A stretch of 64,000 bases of DNA from Pseudoalteromonas nigrifaciens (lineage in GTDB: Bacteria > Pseudomonadota > Gammaproteobacteria > Enterobacterales > Alteromonadaceae). The notes beneath the pieces were generated by a model, which did no database searches, was not told where the DNA came from, and saw only the letters and a list, made by a program, of their open reading frames with translations. Below are positions 44,925-53,166 of this stretch, in pieces. The stretch's first letter is position 1. Each line of letters opens with the position of its first letter. A program made the translations under genes and the position numbers. Where the stretch lies: NCBI RefSeq assembly GCF_002221505.1, contig NZ_CP011036.1:2108001-2172000 (forward strand). The letters run 5' to 3'.

Positions 44925-46151
44925 TTAAAATTTTATAAAGAAATAATGGTGGAACATTCCGTTAAAATCGAAATCAGAAATATAAATTCTGTACCACAAA
45001 AATAAAATAAACGCGATTAAAGATAATGAAAAAAACAGTAGCTTTAGCCTGACAACACGTAGTATTAAAGAAAATATATATACCAAGCCAATCCATCTAA
45101 AATAATCAAAGTAGGCATAATAGCGTAGCTGTAAGAAGTTTGTTGTATGCATAAAACAAATTAATACGATAATACCTATATAATAAAACCACATCTTATC
45201 AAATGTCGATTTACGCCTAACCATATAGGCGAATATAGAAAGCAGTACGATAGCAACATCTAAAAGCTTAAATAGTATTCCTGAACCTCTATCATCTAAT
45301 TCTTCATAATTGGTAAATGTGGCGTAATAAACTAAAAGGTATAATATTGATATTGCCGCAGAGCCCATAACGACATATAAAATTTTGTATCTATTACTTC
45401 TTTCATCAGAGGCCGTAACATAATAAACAACAAAATAAATTGCACAAACAACCACGGCTGCATTATGTGTTAATGATGCGATGACACCAAAAAAAATGGC
45501 GAAGCGTATTTTGTCAAAATATAAAAAAAACAGAGTAATAATTAAGAAAGAACCTGAGCAATAATGCCGTATCATGTTAAACATGTTTGTAAATTTCATT
45601 GAATAAAAAATAAAAAACATCAGCGCTAACGCAATTAACACCTCACTAAATTTAGCTGAATCTAATATCTTGTAAATAACAATACATGCTGGTAAATAGA
45701 TAAATAACGTAATCGTATACGTATAAAATATATAATTGCCATTCGTTAATTTTGAAAAGAAGTAAGAATAGCCATGATAAATCGGCTCCGATATTTTCGG
45801 TTGTACCAAAAAGCCATCATTAATAAAAATTGCATAATCTTCATCAAAAATACTCAAAAAACCATATTGATAATTATTGAATGCAAACCATTGGGTTGAA
45901 TACCAGCCTAAGTCATTGCCTATTCCTAAAAAATCGCCAAATGCCCATGCTTCTTTGTGTAAATTCATATTGCAAAAAAGCAAAATAAAGCTAATAAAAA
46001 AAACGTAAAGCCACTCAGATCTTTTAGTTGTTAAATACGTGAATAAAGCAAAAATTCCTATATAAAAAGGCGCTAGCAGTGAAACTAATGATACAAAAAC
46101 AAGAATCAACATTGTTCTATTTAACAGAAAAGTTTTATTGTGATAGATCAA
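44925..46151 (-). CDS. polysaccharide polymerase-like membrane protein (EpsG/Wzy type)
   Basis: A 408-residue polytopic membrane protein with about ten to twelve hydrophobic segments and a large external loop (GLGWYSTQWFAFNNYQYGF-like region, residues about 70-130). HYCSGSFLI and DRGSGILFKLL loops, together with the flippase two genes away, suggest a Wzy-type polymerase joining repeat units at the periplasmic face. The sequence is highly variable in this family, so the call rests partly on context. Confidence 0.7.
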   Translation of the reverse strand: MIYHNKTFLLNRTMLILVFVSLVSLLAPFYIGIFALFTYLTTKRSEWLYVFFISFILLFCNMNLHKEAWAFGDFLGIGNDLGWYSTQWFAFNNYQYGFLSIFDEDYAIFINDGFLVQPKISEPIYHGYSYFFSKLTNGNYIFYTYTITLFIYLPACIVIYKILDSAKFSEVLIALALMFFIFYSMKFTNMFNMIRHYCSGSFLIITLFFLYFDKIRFAIFFGVIASLTHNAAVVVCAIYFVVYYVTASDERSNRYKILYVVMGSAAISILYLLVYYATFTNYEELDDRGSGILFKLLDVAIVLLSIFAYMVRRKSTFDKMWFYYIGIIVLICFMHTTNFLQLRYYAYFDYFRWIGLVYIFSLILRVVRLKLLFFSLSLIAFILFLWYRIYISDFDFNGMFHHYFFIKF

Positions 46152-46165
46152 AATAAAGCTTCCTT

Positions 46166-47080
46166 TTACTTTGAGTAATATTGATATTTCATCCCAAACT
46201 TTACGAGTAACTTAAATGATTCATAAAGTTGTTCGCTTGTTCTTGAGCGCCATACTATTTTTGTGAACAAAAATTTAAATAAAGAGAAATTGCGCCCATG
46301 TTCAAGCCAGTAATTATGATAGTCAATTGTGCTCCACCTATAATTCAAATCGTTTTGCTCTGAAGCTGACAACGTGACCTTATTACTTAGCTCTTTTTCT
46401 AATTTACACCTGAGCTGTACGCCTGCTATTGGTCGAGTACCTGTGGTAATACTCGCTCCATTGTGGATTGTATGCACAAAGACATTTTCAGCAAATACGC
46501 ACACACTATAATTTTGAATAAAGGCCTTTAACATTAAGGTATGATCTTGTAAGTAAGGTGTATCATAAAACCCACCTATGGCTTCTAAAACACTTTTTTT
46601 AATCATTATCATTGAAGTATAACAACTCCCAGATAGCAAAAAGGTCTTAGCGTCATGGCCTACAAACTTATCATCGTTTGCTAAAACACCTTTACCATTT
46701 TCTTCTACTTGCATATGGCTACAACAGACAGCAGGCTGCTCTTGTTGGTGTTTAAAAAAGTTAAGTTTTTCGAGTAATTTCCCATCTATAAAAAAATCAT
46801 CATCGTCTAAAAAAGTTACATACTCGCCATTGGCTTGCTTAATACCAATGTTTCTGGCAATCCCTGCTCCTGAGTTTTTTTCTAATGGTATGTATTTTAT
46901 TTTTTTAGAGACAATTAAATCCTCTAAAATAGACTCTGTATTTAGCTGATGCTCTGACCCTTTACCATTATCATCAACAACTATTACCTCACAAAGTGAG
47001 TTTATAAGTGCACTTTGTATTGCATTTCTTATTTTTGTGACTCTTCCATAAGTAGGAATAATGATGCTTAACTCAACCAT
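46166..47080 (-). CDS. glycosyltransferase family 2
   Basis: A 304-residue GT2 enzyme with the nucleotide-binding start MVELSIIIPTYGR, VIVVDDNGKGS and the metal motif VTFLDDDDFFIDGKLL, followed by an acceptor-domain piece GGFYDTPYLQDHTLMLKA. It adds one sugar of the repeat unit on the cytosolic face. It lies directly between flippase and polymerase genes. Confidence 0.92.
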   Translation of the reverse strand: MVELSIIIPTYGRVTKIRNAIQSALINSLCEVIVVDDNGKGSEHQLNTESILEDLIVSKKIKYIPLEKNSGAGIARNIGIKQANGEYVTFLDDDDFFIDGKLLEKLNFFKHQQEQPAVCCSHMQVEENGKGVLANDDKFVGHDAKTFLLSGSCYTSMIMIKKSVLEAIGGFYDTPYLQDHTLMLKAFIQNYSVCVFAENVFVHTIHNGASITTGTRPIAGVQLRCKLEKELSNKVTLSASEQNDLNYRWSTIDYHNYWLEHGRNFSLFKFLFTKIVWRSRTSEQLYESFKLLVKFGMKYQYYSK

Positions 47081-47114
47081 TTAGCTTAATCCTTTTAATT
47101 TTTATAAATGAAAT

Positions 47115-48392
47115 TTAGCATAACCAAGTTTTTAACTTTGTTATTTTATATACATCAATCGACATCCAAATATTCCACAGCACTAGACTCATGCTTACAG
47201 CTAAAGCCGCCCCAATTGCTTGATAGATAGGCACTAAAATAAATAACAACAACACGTTTATTAATAATGTAGCCAACAATGCTTTTAATGAACGTTTTTC
47301 ATTTCCTGTCATATTCAGCACTAAACCAACAGAGCCAAAACAAATATTAATTATTTGGCCAATACATAAAATAATAAGAATTGGATGGGAAGCCAGATAT
47401 TGCTCTCCAAAAAGTATTCTTATAAACCAATCCCCAAAAAAAATTAAAACAACCGCTATTGGTATTGAAAAAGTGGCGCTTAACTTTACACTTTTAGTTA
47501 GTAAAGCCTGTGTTGACTGTATATCGCCACTTCTATACAACCTAGCAACTTTAGGGCCTATAATATTGTTTACCGCTGCAAACCCTAAGGTAACTAATGT
47601 CACCCCTTGTAAAGCTACCTTAAAAGAAGCGACAGACTCTTTATCATCAAAGTAGCCTAAAAATACGTTTGCAAGCTGTGCATTCATGGTGCTAATAAAT
47701 ATCATTAGCGTAAACGGGAGTAATGCAATATGCCATTTTTTAAAATAGTAAGTAGGTTTAACATGGTTAAGGTTATTCGATCGCTCTTTAAATATTAGCC
47801 CTAAGCCTAATAACAGCGTTAATGCCGATGTTATTAACTGTACTTTTATAAGCAGTAAACTGGTGAACTCAGTTTTTGATACAATAAAATATAAGTAAAC
47901 TAAAATGGCTAAAAATGGCATCAAAATAAACTCTGGAAATAAGCCTAGAATTGGTTTTCTAAAACCGTTTAAAATAGCTCCTTGTTTTGCAGAAAAGCTT
48001 TTTATAGGGATCAAAAAAATTGCAAACCAAAGTAAACTAGCAGTCTGGGAACTTATTAAGCCTAAATATAAAATAAGCATGGTCGTAAGCATCACAAGCG
48101 CAGAAATACTGATAATAAATGCCGATGACCACCTGAGTAACCCCTTTAATTCTCCCCATTTACCTTCTAATTCAGCATGTGCAATTTCACGGATCAATAA
48201 TTGTGGTAAACCTGCTATAACAGGTATTGTGACTATGGCAATAATTGATAAAACATAGGTATATAAGCCATATTGCTCAGGTCCTAAATAACGGGCAAGT
48301 ATTACGCCTGCTATAACGGATAAAGCACGGCTTATCATTTGTAAACCGGCTGTGCCTAAAAACTTATTTAAAATAGCTGGCGATTGGCTCAA
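47115..48392 (-). CDS. oligosaccharide flippase (Wzx, MATE/MVF superfamily)
   Basis: A 425-residue membrane protein with about 12 helices that moves lipid-linked repeat units across the inner membrane. The N-terminus LGTAGLQMISRALSVIAGVI and YLGPEQYGLYTYVLSI is characteristic of Wzx. It is needed for the Wzy-dependent route implied by the co-polymerase and polymerase genes. Confidence 0.92.
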   Translation of the reverse strand: MSQSPAILNKFLGTAGLQMISRALSVIAGVILARYLGPEQYGLYTYVLSIIAIVTIPVIAGLPQLLIREIAHAELEGKWGELKGLLRWSSAFIISISALVMLTTMLILYLGLISSQTASLLWFAIFLIPIKSFSAKQGAILNGFRKPILGLFPEFILMPFLAILVYLYFIVSKTEFTSLLLIKVQLITSALTLLLGLGLIFKERSNNLNHVKPTYYFKKWHIALLPFTLMIFISTMNAQLANVFLGYFDDKESVASFKVALQGVTLVTLGFAAVNNIIGPKVARLYRSGDIQSTQALLTKSVKLSATFSIPIAVVLIFFGDWFIRILFGEQYLASHPILIILCIGQIINICFGSVGLVLNMTGNEKRSLKALLATLLINVLLLFILVPIYQAIGAALAVSMSLVLWNIWMSIDVYKITKLKTWLC

Positions 48393-48607
48393 AAAACTTA
48401 CCTTGTAATAATAGAGTCATATTTATAACTTCAATAAATCAAAATTTTAAAATTCAATAACTAAATAAATTAACTGACTGTTTTAGATTTATAAAGATCT
48501 CAGTGTAGTAACCATATTAGTAATGTGTACTGCTTTATTAAAATTCACTAATCACTGCTACGTAAAAAATACGCACATAATTAGTACTCATATACAAACA
48601 TCGTTTC

Positions 48608-49642
48608 CTATGTCGACTTTTGTGCATATTTAACAGTACTTTTTTGCCCTAAAAAAATTCGTGATGCGTAATTACTTTTTGATAATACAATTTCAACTGC
48701 AATCGGACCAAAGATCCCAAAGAACATGCCAAATACAATATTAAGCTCTGTCAATTGCACACCTAAATAAACTAGTAACATTCTAGATAAAACCAAAAAG
48801 TAAACATGGTATAAGTATATTGAAAATGAATATTTACCAATAAACACAAGGGGTATAATCTTTATTTTTGCAAAGTAAAATAATGAACAACCAACAAAGC
48901 CAGTTATTAGCCCCATTAGGCTGTTTCTTTCAAAGTTACTCTGGCTTTGTAGTTGTAAAAATTTATACAACATAAGGCCAGCAAACAAAGTTAATAATAT
49001 TGTAACTAACTTTATATTTAGCTTTTCTTCGCTGTGTCTTTTTGAGCTAAGTAAGCACCCTAACGAGAAGAAAGGTAATAAAAAGAAAAATCCAGATAAT
49101 GAAAAAAAATAAATATCTGTAGGCATAAATACGCATAAAATAATCCCCGTAAATAGCGCAAATATGTATTTATTTTGAGTTGTAGTTTTTATAAATGATG
49201 ATAAGCCATAAAATAAAAACACCAAAAACATTGCTTGTAAAAACCAAAAATGAAATTTACTTTCCCATATCACGCTAAAGTAATAAGTAATATTGGTTAT
49301 TTCTATTTTTTGATTTGCTCCTAAAGTATGTGCCTGAATAAATAGATAAATTGGGCCTACAAAAATTAGAGGAATGATTAGTCTAAAGTACTTTCCTTTT
49401 AACATAGAAAAAAATTGCTCTGATGTCACTCCTCTAAAAGAGAAAATAACGCCGCCTAAAAATGCAAATAATGGCATTCTGACATTTTCTAACATTAAGT
49501 TAAAAAAATAAAAGTCGTTATTTTCGGGTAACTTTAAACCTGATATATTTGGTTCACCTATTAAGTGATTAAGTACTAATAATAAACAAGCCCACCCTCT
49601 GAGTGTTTCTAGACTGAGAATTTTTTTTATTTTCATCTTCAC
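48608..49642 (-). CDS. acyltransferase 3 family membrane protein
   Basis: A 344-residue protein with about ten hydrophobic segments. The family start KILSLETLRGWACLLLVLNH includes the conserved R in RGWA and the His expected in the catalytic pair. Such enzymes add acetyl or other acyl groups to polysaccharide sugars. It starts the variable block together with the TupA-like gene. Confidence 0.88.
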   Translation of the reverse strand: MKMKIKKILSLETLRGWACLLLVLNHLIGEPNISGLKLPENNDFYFFNLMLENVRMPLFAFLGGVIFSFRGVTSEQFFSMLKGKYFRLIIPLIFVGPIYLFIQAHTLGANQKIEITNITYYFSVIWESKFHFWFLQAMFLVFLFYGLSSFIKTTTQNKYIFALFTGIILCVFMPTDIYFFSLSGFFFLLPFFSLGCLLSSKRHSEEKLNIKLVTILLTLFAGLMLYKFLQLQSQSNFERNSLMGLITGFVGCSLFYFAKIKIIPLVFIGKYSFSIYLYHVYFLVLSRMLLVYLGVQLTELNIVFGMFFGIFGPIAVEIVLSKSNYASRIFLGQKSTVKYAQKST

Positions 49643-49697
49643 TCCCTTAAAGTAAAAGCGTGAACCATTTATTAAATATACTTATTCTCTTAATTTA

Positions 49698-50564
49698 TTA
49701 ACCATTGTTTTTAAAAGCTAATTTCATTTTACTTGCTAACTCCCTATCAAACTGTTCAGGCAGGAATTTAATGTACCCATTCCCAGGAGTAAACGTTAAT
49801 TCACCAAAATATATTTTATCTTGAATATAGAGATCAACTCTTACAAAAGAAAATGAGCTACTCAATGCTTCTACAATTACAACTGCCTCTGCAAAATTTT
49901 TTGGTTTGAGTTCAACTTCTCCAATATCACATCCAGCCCTTAAGATTGGAAGTGGTTGCCATAACCTTGAATAGTAGTTGTGCGTTTGCTTATTGCTTGC
50001 CCTTTGTGAAATTACCTGCACAAATTCAATTGCGCCCTCTATACAATAAAATTTATAGTCTTTTAGGCCATCTGTTGATTCAATAAACTCTTCACAAATA
50101 ACTAGCTGCTCAACGTTTTTATACTGTTTTTCTTTACTTATTGCATAAAAATCAGACTTTAGCCATTGTGTAATTAATTGGCGAATTTCAGCATTACAAT
50201 GATCATTTTTATTATTGATAACAAGATTATAGCCACTACCGTTATTTAGTTTTATGACAAATTTATCTGGCATTTCGGTTAAATTAAAATCTTCAGCTAC
50301 GGTACAAGTTTTTAGTAAGGTTGGAAGGTATTTTTCACCGCACCTATCAGCGACAAATGCTCTAACTTTATATTTATCCACAAAAATAGAAAAATCAGTT
50401 AGTTTCTTACTTAGTTTCCACGAGAAAATCCTATCGCTAAAAGTAAGCACTTTCTTTTTTGAATAAAATTTACGGTGAAGCTTTAAATATTCATATCGAA
50501 TATATATAGAGTCAGGTATCAATACCTTTAATTTATTTTTCAACAGTTTCAAAAATAAACCCAT
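49698..50564 (-). CDS. TupA-like ATP-grasp protein
   Basis: A 288-residue protein of the TupA-like ATP-grasp family seen in polysaccharide gene clusters. Motifs include KFVIKLNNGSGYNLVI (ATP-binding Lys), ICEEFIES, LKDYKFYCIEGAIEFVQVI and FSFVRVDLYIQDKIYFGELT followed by FTPGNGY (metal-binding Glu). The reaction is probably ATP-dependent addition of an amino acid or similar acid to a sugar, but it has not been shown. It is the first gene of the upstream EPS block. Confidence 0.85.
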   Translation of the reverse strand: MGLFLKLLKNKLKVLIPDSIYIRYEYLKLHRKFYSKKKVLTFSDRIFSWKLSKKLTDFSIFVDKYKVRAFVADRCGEKYLPTLLKTCTVAEDFNLTEMPDKFVIKLNNGSGYNLVINNKNDHCNAEIRQLITQWLKSDFYAISKEKQYKNVEQLVICEEFIESTDGLKDYKFYCIEGAIEFVQVISQRASNKQTHNYYSRLWQPLPILRAGCDIGEVELKPKNFAEAVVIVEALSSSFSFVRVDLYIQDKIYFGELTFTPGNGYIKFLPEQFDRELASKMKLAFKNNG

Positions 50565-51158
50565 CCGTTGACTCTCTTAAATTTACTAAACGTAAAATAA
50601 TTTTTCTAACTCCAAAATTGGAGCTACCATCAAACTCACTTGGTTTTAAATAGAACAATTCATCTTATAATAGATCAACTTATAAGATTAAACTTTTAAT
50701 TTACTTAGTAAAACAGATCTCAAAAAACTCGTAAACATTGTATTTTCATGTGCACCGAGATTGTGTTTAATATTAAGCCTCTCATGTATTACTTAAGCTT
50801 TAAGTAATTAATATATATGGTTTATCAATGGTATAACTTAACAATGTAGTGTATTTGCTACATAGCACTTTATATCAATTGCCATACAATTTAATAAAGT
50901 CAAAATTTAGTGCCAATTTTTATTATATCCAACGAGCAATCTTTAAAACTTTTAACGCATATGTTGGGGTCACTAATCGCGATTTCGTACATTTAAAGTA
51001 CAAAACAACGCAATTCAATAAACATTAAACCACACCTTTTAATTAGTCAATGCTAACAAATTGTTTCATTAAAACTTATTTAACCTACTTTATTGCTAGT
51101 TTCGGTTTTAATGCTAATAATATAATAAGTGTCGCATCTAAATTTTAAGGAACTACTT
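50565..51158. promoter_or_regulatory. divergent control region between the EPS block and lapG
   Basis: This gene-free stretch of about 590 bases separates the leftward EPS genes from rightward lapG. It contains a perfect inverted repeat at 50788-50808 (9-bp arms ATTACTTAA/TTAAGTAAT around GCT), a smaller CTCCAA-AA-TTGGAG palindrome at 50610-50623 in the EPS leader, and a consensus -10 box TATAAT at 51121-51126 for lapG without a good -35. The region is a likely target for a c-di-GMP or biofilm regulator; no such regulator is encoded in the window. Confidence 0.5.
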
Positions 51159-51857
51159 GTGCGTTTGGGGTGCTGCATTGTTATCTTGTTATCTTTTTAT
51201 GTTTACTCACAAGACACAATCAATTACTTGCGTAATAGCGAAATAATTGAACGTGCAAAACAACATTATGGTAAAGATGGACATAATCGCATAAAGCAAT
51301 GGCTTAGGTTTATTGATGCATCGATTGATAAGAATGAATGGCGGCAGGTACATCTGGTTAATAATTTTTTTAATGAACATATAAAATACAAAACAGATAA
51401 TGAGCTTTGGAATAAAAATGATTATTGGGCTACACCAATAGAAAGCTTGGGTGTAGGTATGGGGGATTGTGAGGATTACGTTATAGCTAAATACTTTACT
51501 TTAATTGCGCTTGGTATTCCTGAAGAAAAAATAAGGTTTATGTATGTGCGTCAACACACCATTAATCAGCCCCACATGGTACTGATATACTTTCCTGAAG
51601 CTGACCAAATTCCTTTTGTTTTGGGTAACTTTAATACCCAGTTACTCCCCGCAAATAAACGTCACGATTTAACACCTATATACAGTTTTAATGGCCAAGG
51701 TTTATGGTTAGCCAAAGCAAAAGGGCTTGGTAATAAAGTTAAAAATAGTAGCGGTGTGTCGGCTTGGGATACTATGCTAAAAAGAATTGAAAAAGGTGAG
51801 CTTGCACTCGTAAATGGAATTGATACAGGAGATGAAAATAATGTATCACCCTTTTAA
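51159..51857 (+). CDS. lapG: LapG-like periplasmic cysteine protease (BTLCP family)
   Basis: A 232-residue secreted protease with a signal peptide of about 18 residues. The catalytic Cys lies in MGDCEDYVIAKYF and the His in NQPHMVLIYF, the arrangement of LapG, which cuts the N-terminus of large surface adhesins (LapA type) and releases cells from biofilms. The frame is open from a GTG at 51129, but AAGGA lies 8 bases before a GTG at 51159 and gives a clean signal peptide. The ancestral gene was followed directly by lapD; an IS256 element now begins 9 bases past its stop. Confidence 0.87.
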   Translation: MRLGCCIVILLSFYVYSQDTINYLRNSEIIERAKQHYGKDGHNRIKQWLRFIDASIDKNEWRQVHLVNNFFNEHIKYKTDNELWNKNDYWATPIESLGVGMGDCEDYVIAKYFTLIALGIPEEKIRFMYVRQHTINQPHMVLIYFPEADQIPFVLGNFNTQLLPANKRHDLTPIYSFNGQGLWLAKAKGLGNKVKNSSGVSAWDTMLKRIEKGELALVNGIDTGDENNVSPF

Positions 51858-51865
51858 ACAAGGTA
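51858..51865. repeat. IS256 target-site duplication, left copy
   Basis: ACAAGGTA, repeated at 53159-53166. Confidence 0.88.
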
Positions 51866-53158
51866 GAGGGCGTTCAGAATTCTGTGTCAGCTTAAATTGC
51901 TAAATATCTAGCACACCATCTAACCTACCTTCGAAGTGGATGGCCAATTGCGACAATGTCAGATTCCAGTTATGGATTGGCATTGTCCATTTCTTTGAGG
52001 CATTTAATATGCCTGCATACAATAATTTCATCAAGCTGTTTTCATTAGGGAATCCTCCCTTAGTCTTGGTGAGTCGCCTAAACTGACGATGTACAGCTTC
52101 AATCGCATTCGTGGTATAAATAGCTTTACGCACGTAATCTGGATACTTGAAATAAACCGACAGATTGCCCCATTTACGACGCCAAGACGCGATAACAATA
52201 GGGTATAACTTGCCCCATTTGGCATCTAATTCGTCAAGAGCGGCTTCTGCTGCATCCTTAGTGGCAGCCTTATAAACGGGTTTCAAGTCAGTCATAAACT
52301 CTTTTTGGTGCTTTGAAGCAACGTACTTCATCGAATTACGAATTTGATGAATGACGCACTCCTGCACTTCGGCGTCGGGGTAGATTGTTGCTATTGCTTC
52401 AGGGAAGCCTTTTAGTCCATCAACACAGGCAATTAAAATATCGGATACACCACGATTATGTAAATCAGTTAATACTGATAACCAATAGTTAGCCCCTTCA
52501 CTTTCAGAGATATATAAACCAAGTAACTCTTTTCGGCCTTCAATATTGACACCTAGTACGGTATAAATAGCCTTACTCACGTAGCGGCCATTTTCTTTAA
52601 TCTTATAATGAATGGCATCAAGCCAGATAAATGGGTAAAGCGTATCTAAACTGCGCGCTTGCCATGCCTTAAGCTCTGGTATCAGTTGGTCTGTTACGGC
52701 AGTGATGGTGGCCTCTGATACTTCAACGCCATACATATCCTGTATATGGCCTCGAATATCTCGGTAGCTCATACCTAAAGCAAACATAGATAGAATTTTC
52801 TCATCAATTTCAGGCGTTAACTTAGTTTGGTTCTTTTTAACTAGCTGAGGTTCAAACGAACCTGCGCGGTCTCTGGGCGTTTCAAGTTCGAATTGCCCTA
52901 TGGATGACTTAACTGTTTTTTTGGTTGAACCATTTTTACGGTTAACTTGCGTCTCAGATTGTAGATGCTGCTCTAATTCGGCTTTAAGAGCCGCTTCGGT
53001 GAGTTGTTTGATTAAGGGTGTTAGAACACCGTCTTCGCCAGTAAGACCTTTACCAGCTTGAAGTTCAGCTAATGCTTTGTTGAAATCGAAAGATTGAGTC
53101 ATGTGTCACTCCTGTTTTCTTAATAATACTGAAATGACACAGATTTCTAAACACTACC
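51866..53158 (-). mobile_element. IS256-family insertion sequence, 1293 bp
   Basis: The ends share an inner match GTTCAGAATTCTGTGTCA versus GTTTAGAAATCTGTGTCA (16 of 18) within 24-base terminal repeats. A perfect 8-bp target duplication ACAAGGTA lies at 51858-51865 and 53159-53166. One intact transposase is inside. Insertion fell between lapG and lapD; the right copy of the duplication contains the first base of the lapD ATG at 53166. Confidence 0.93.
51900..53102 (-). CDS. IS256-family (Mutator-type) transposase
   Basis: A 400-residue transposase with the IS256 pattern: GQFELETPRDRAGSFEPQLV, first catalytic Asp in FIWLDAIHYKIKENGRY, second in IACVDGLKGFPEAI, followed by VQECVIHQIRNSMKYV, and the Glu in YTTNAIEAVHRQFRRLTKTKG. 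Full length. It reads against lapG and lapD. Confidence 0.96.
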   Translation of the reverse strand: MTQSFDFNKALAELQAGKGLTGEDGVLTPLIKQLTEAALKAELEQHLQSETQVNRKNGSTKKTVKSSIGQFELETPRDRAGSFEPQLVKKNQTKLTPEIDEKILSMFALGMSYRDIRGHIQDMYGVEVSEATITAVTDQLIPELKAWQARSLDTLYPFIWLDAIHYKIKENGRYVSKAIYTVLGVNIEGRKELLGLYISESEGANYWLSVLTDLHNRGVSDILIACVDGLKGFPEAIATIYPDAEVQECVIHQIRNSMKYVASKHQKEFMTDLKPVYKAATKDAAEAALDELDAKWGKLYPIVIASWRRKWGNLSVYFKYPDYVRKAIYTTNAIEAVHRQFRRLTKTKGGFPNENSLMKLLYAGILNASKKWTMPIHNWNLTLSQLAIHFEGRLDGVLDI

Positions 53159-53166
53159 ACAAGGTA
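53159..53166. repeat. IS256 target-site duplication, right copy, overlapping the lapD start
   Basis: ACAAGGTA, repeated at 51858-51865. Its last base is the A of the lapD ATG, and its AAGG is too close (1 base) to serve well as a ribosome site. Confidence 0.88.
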
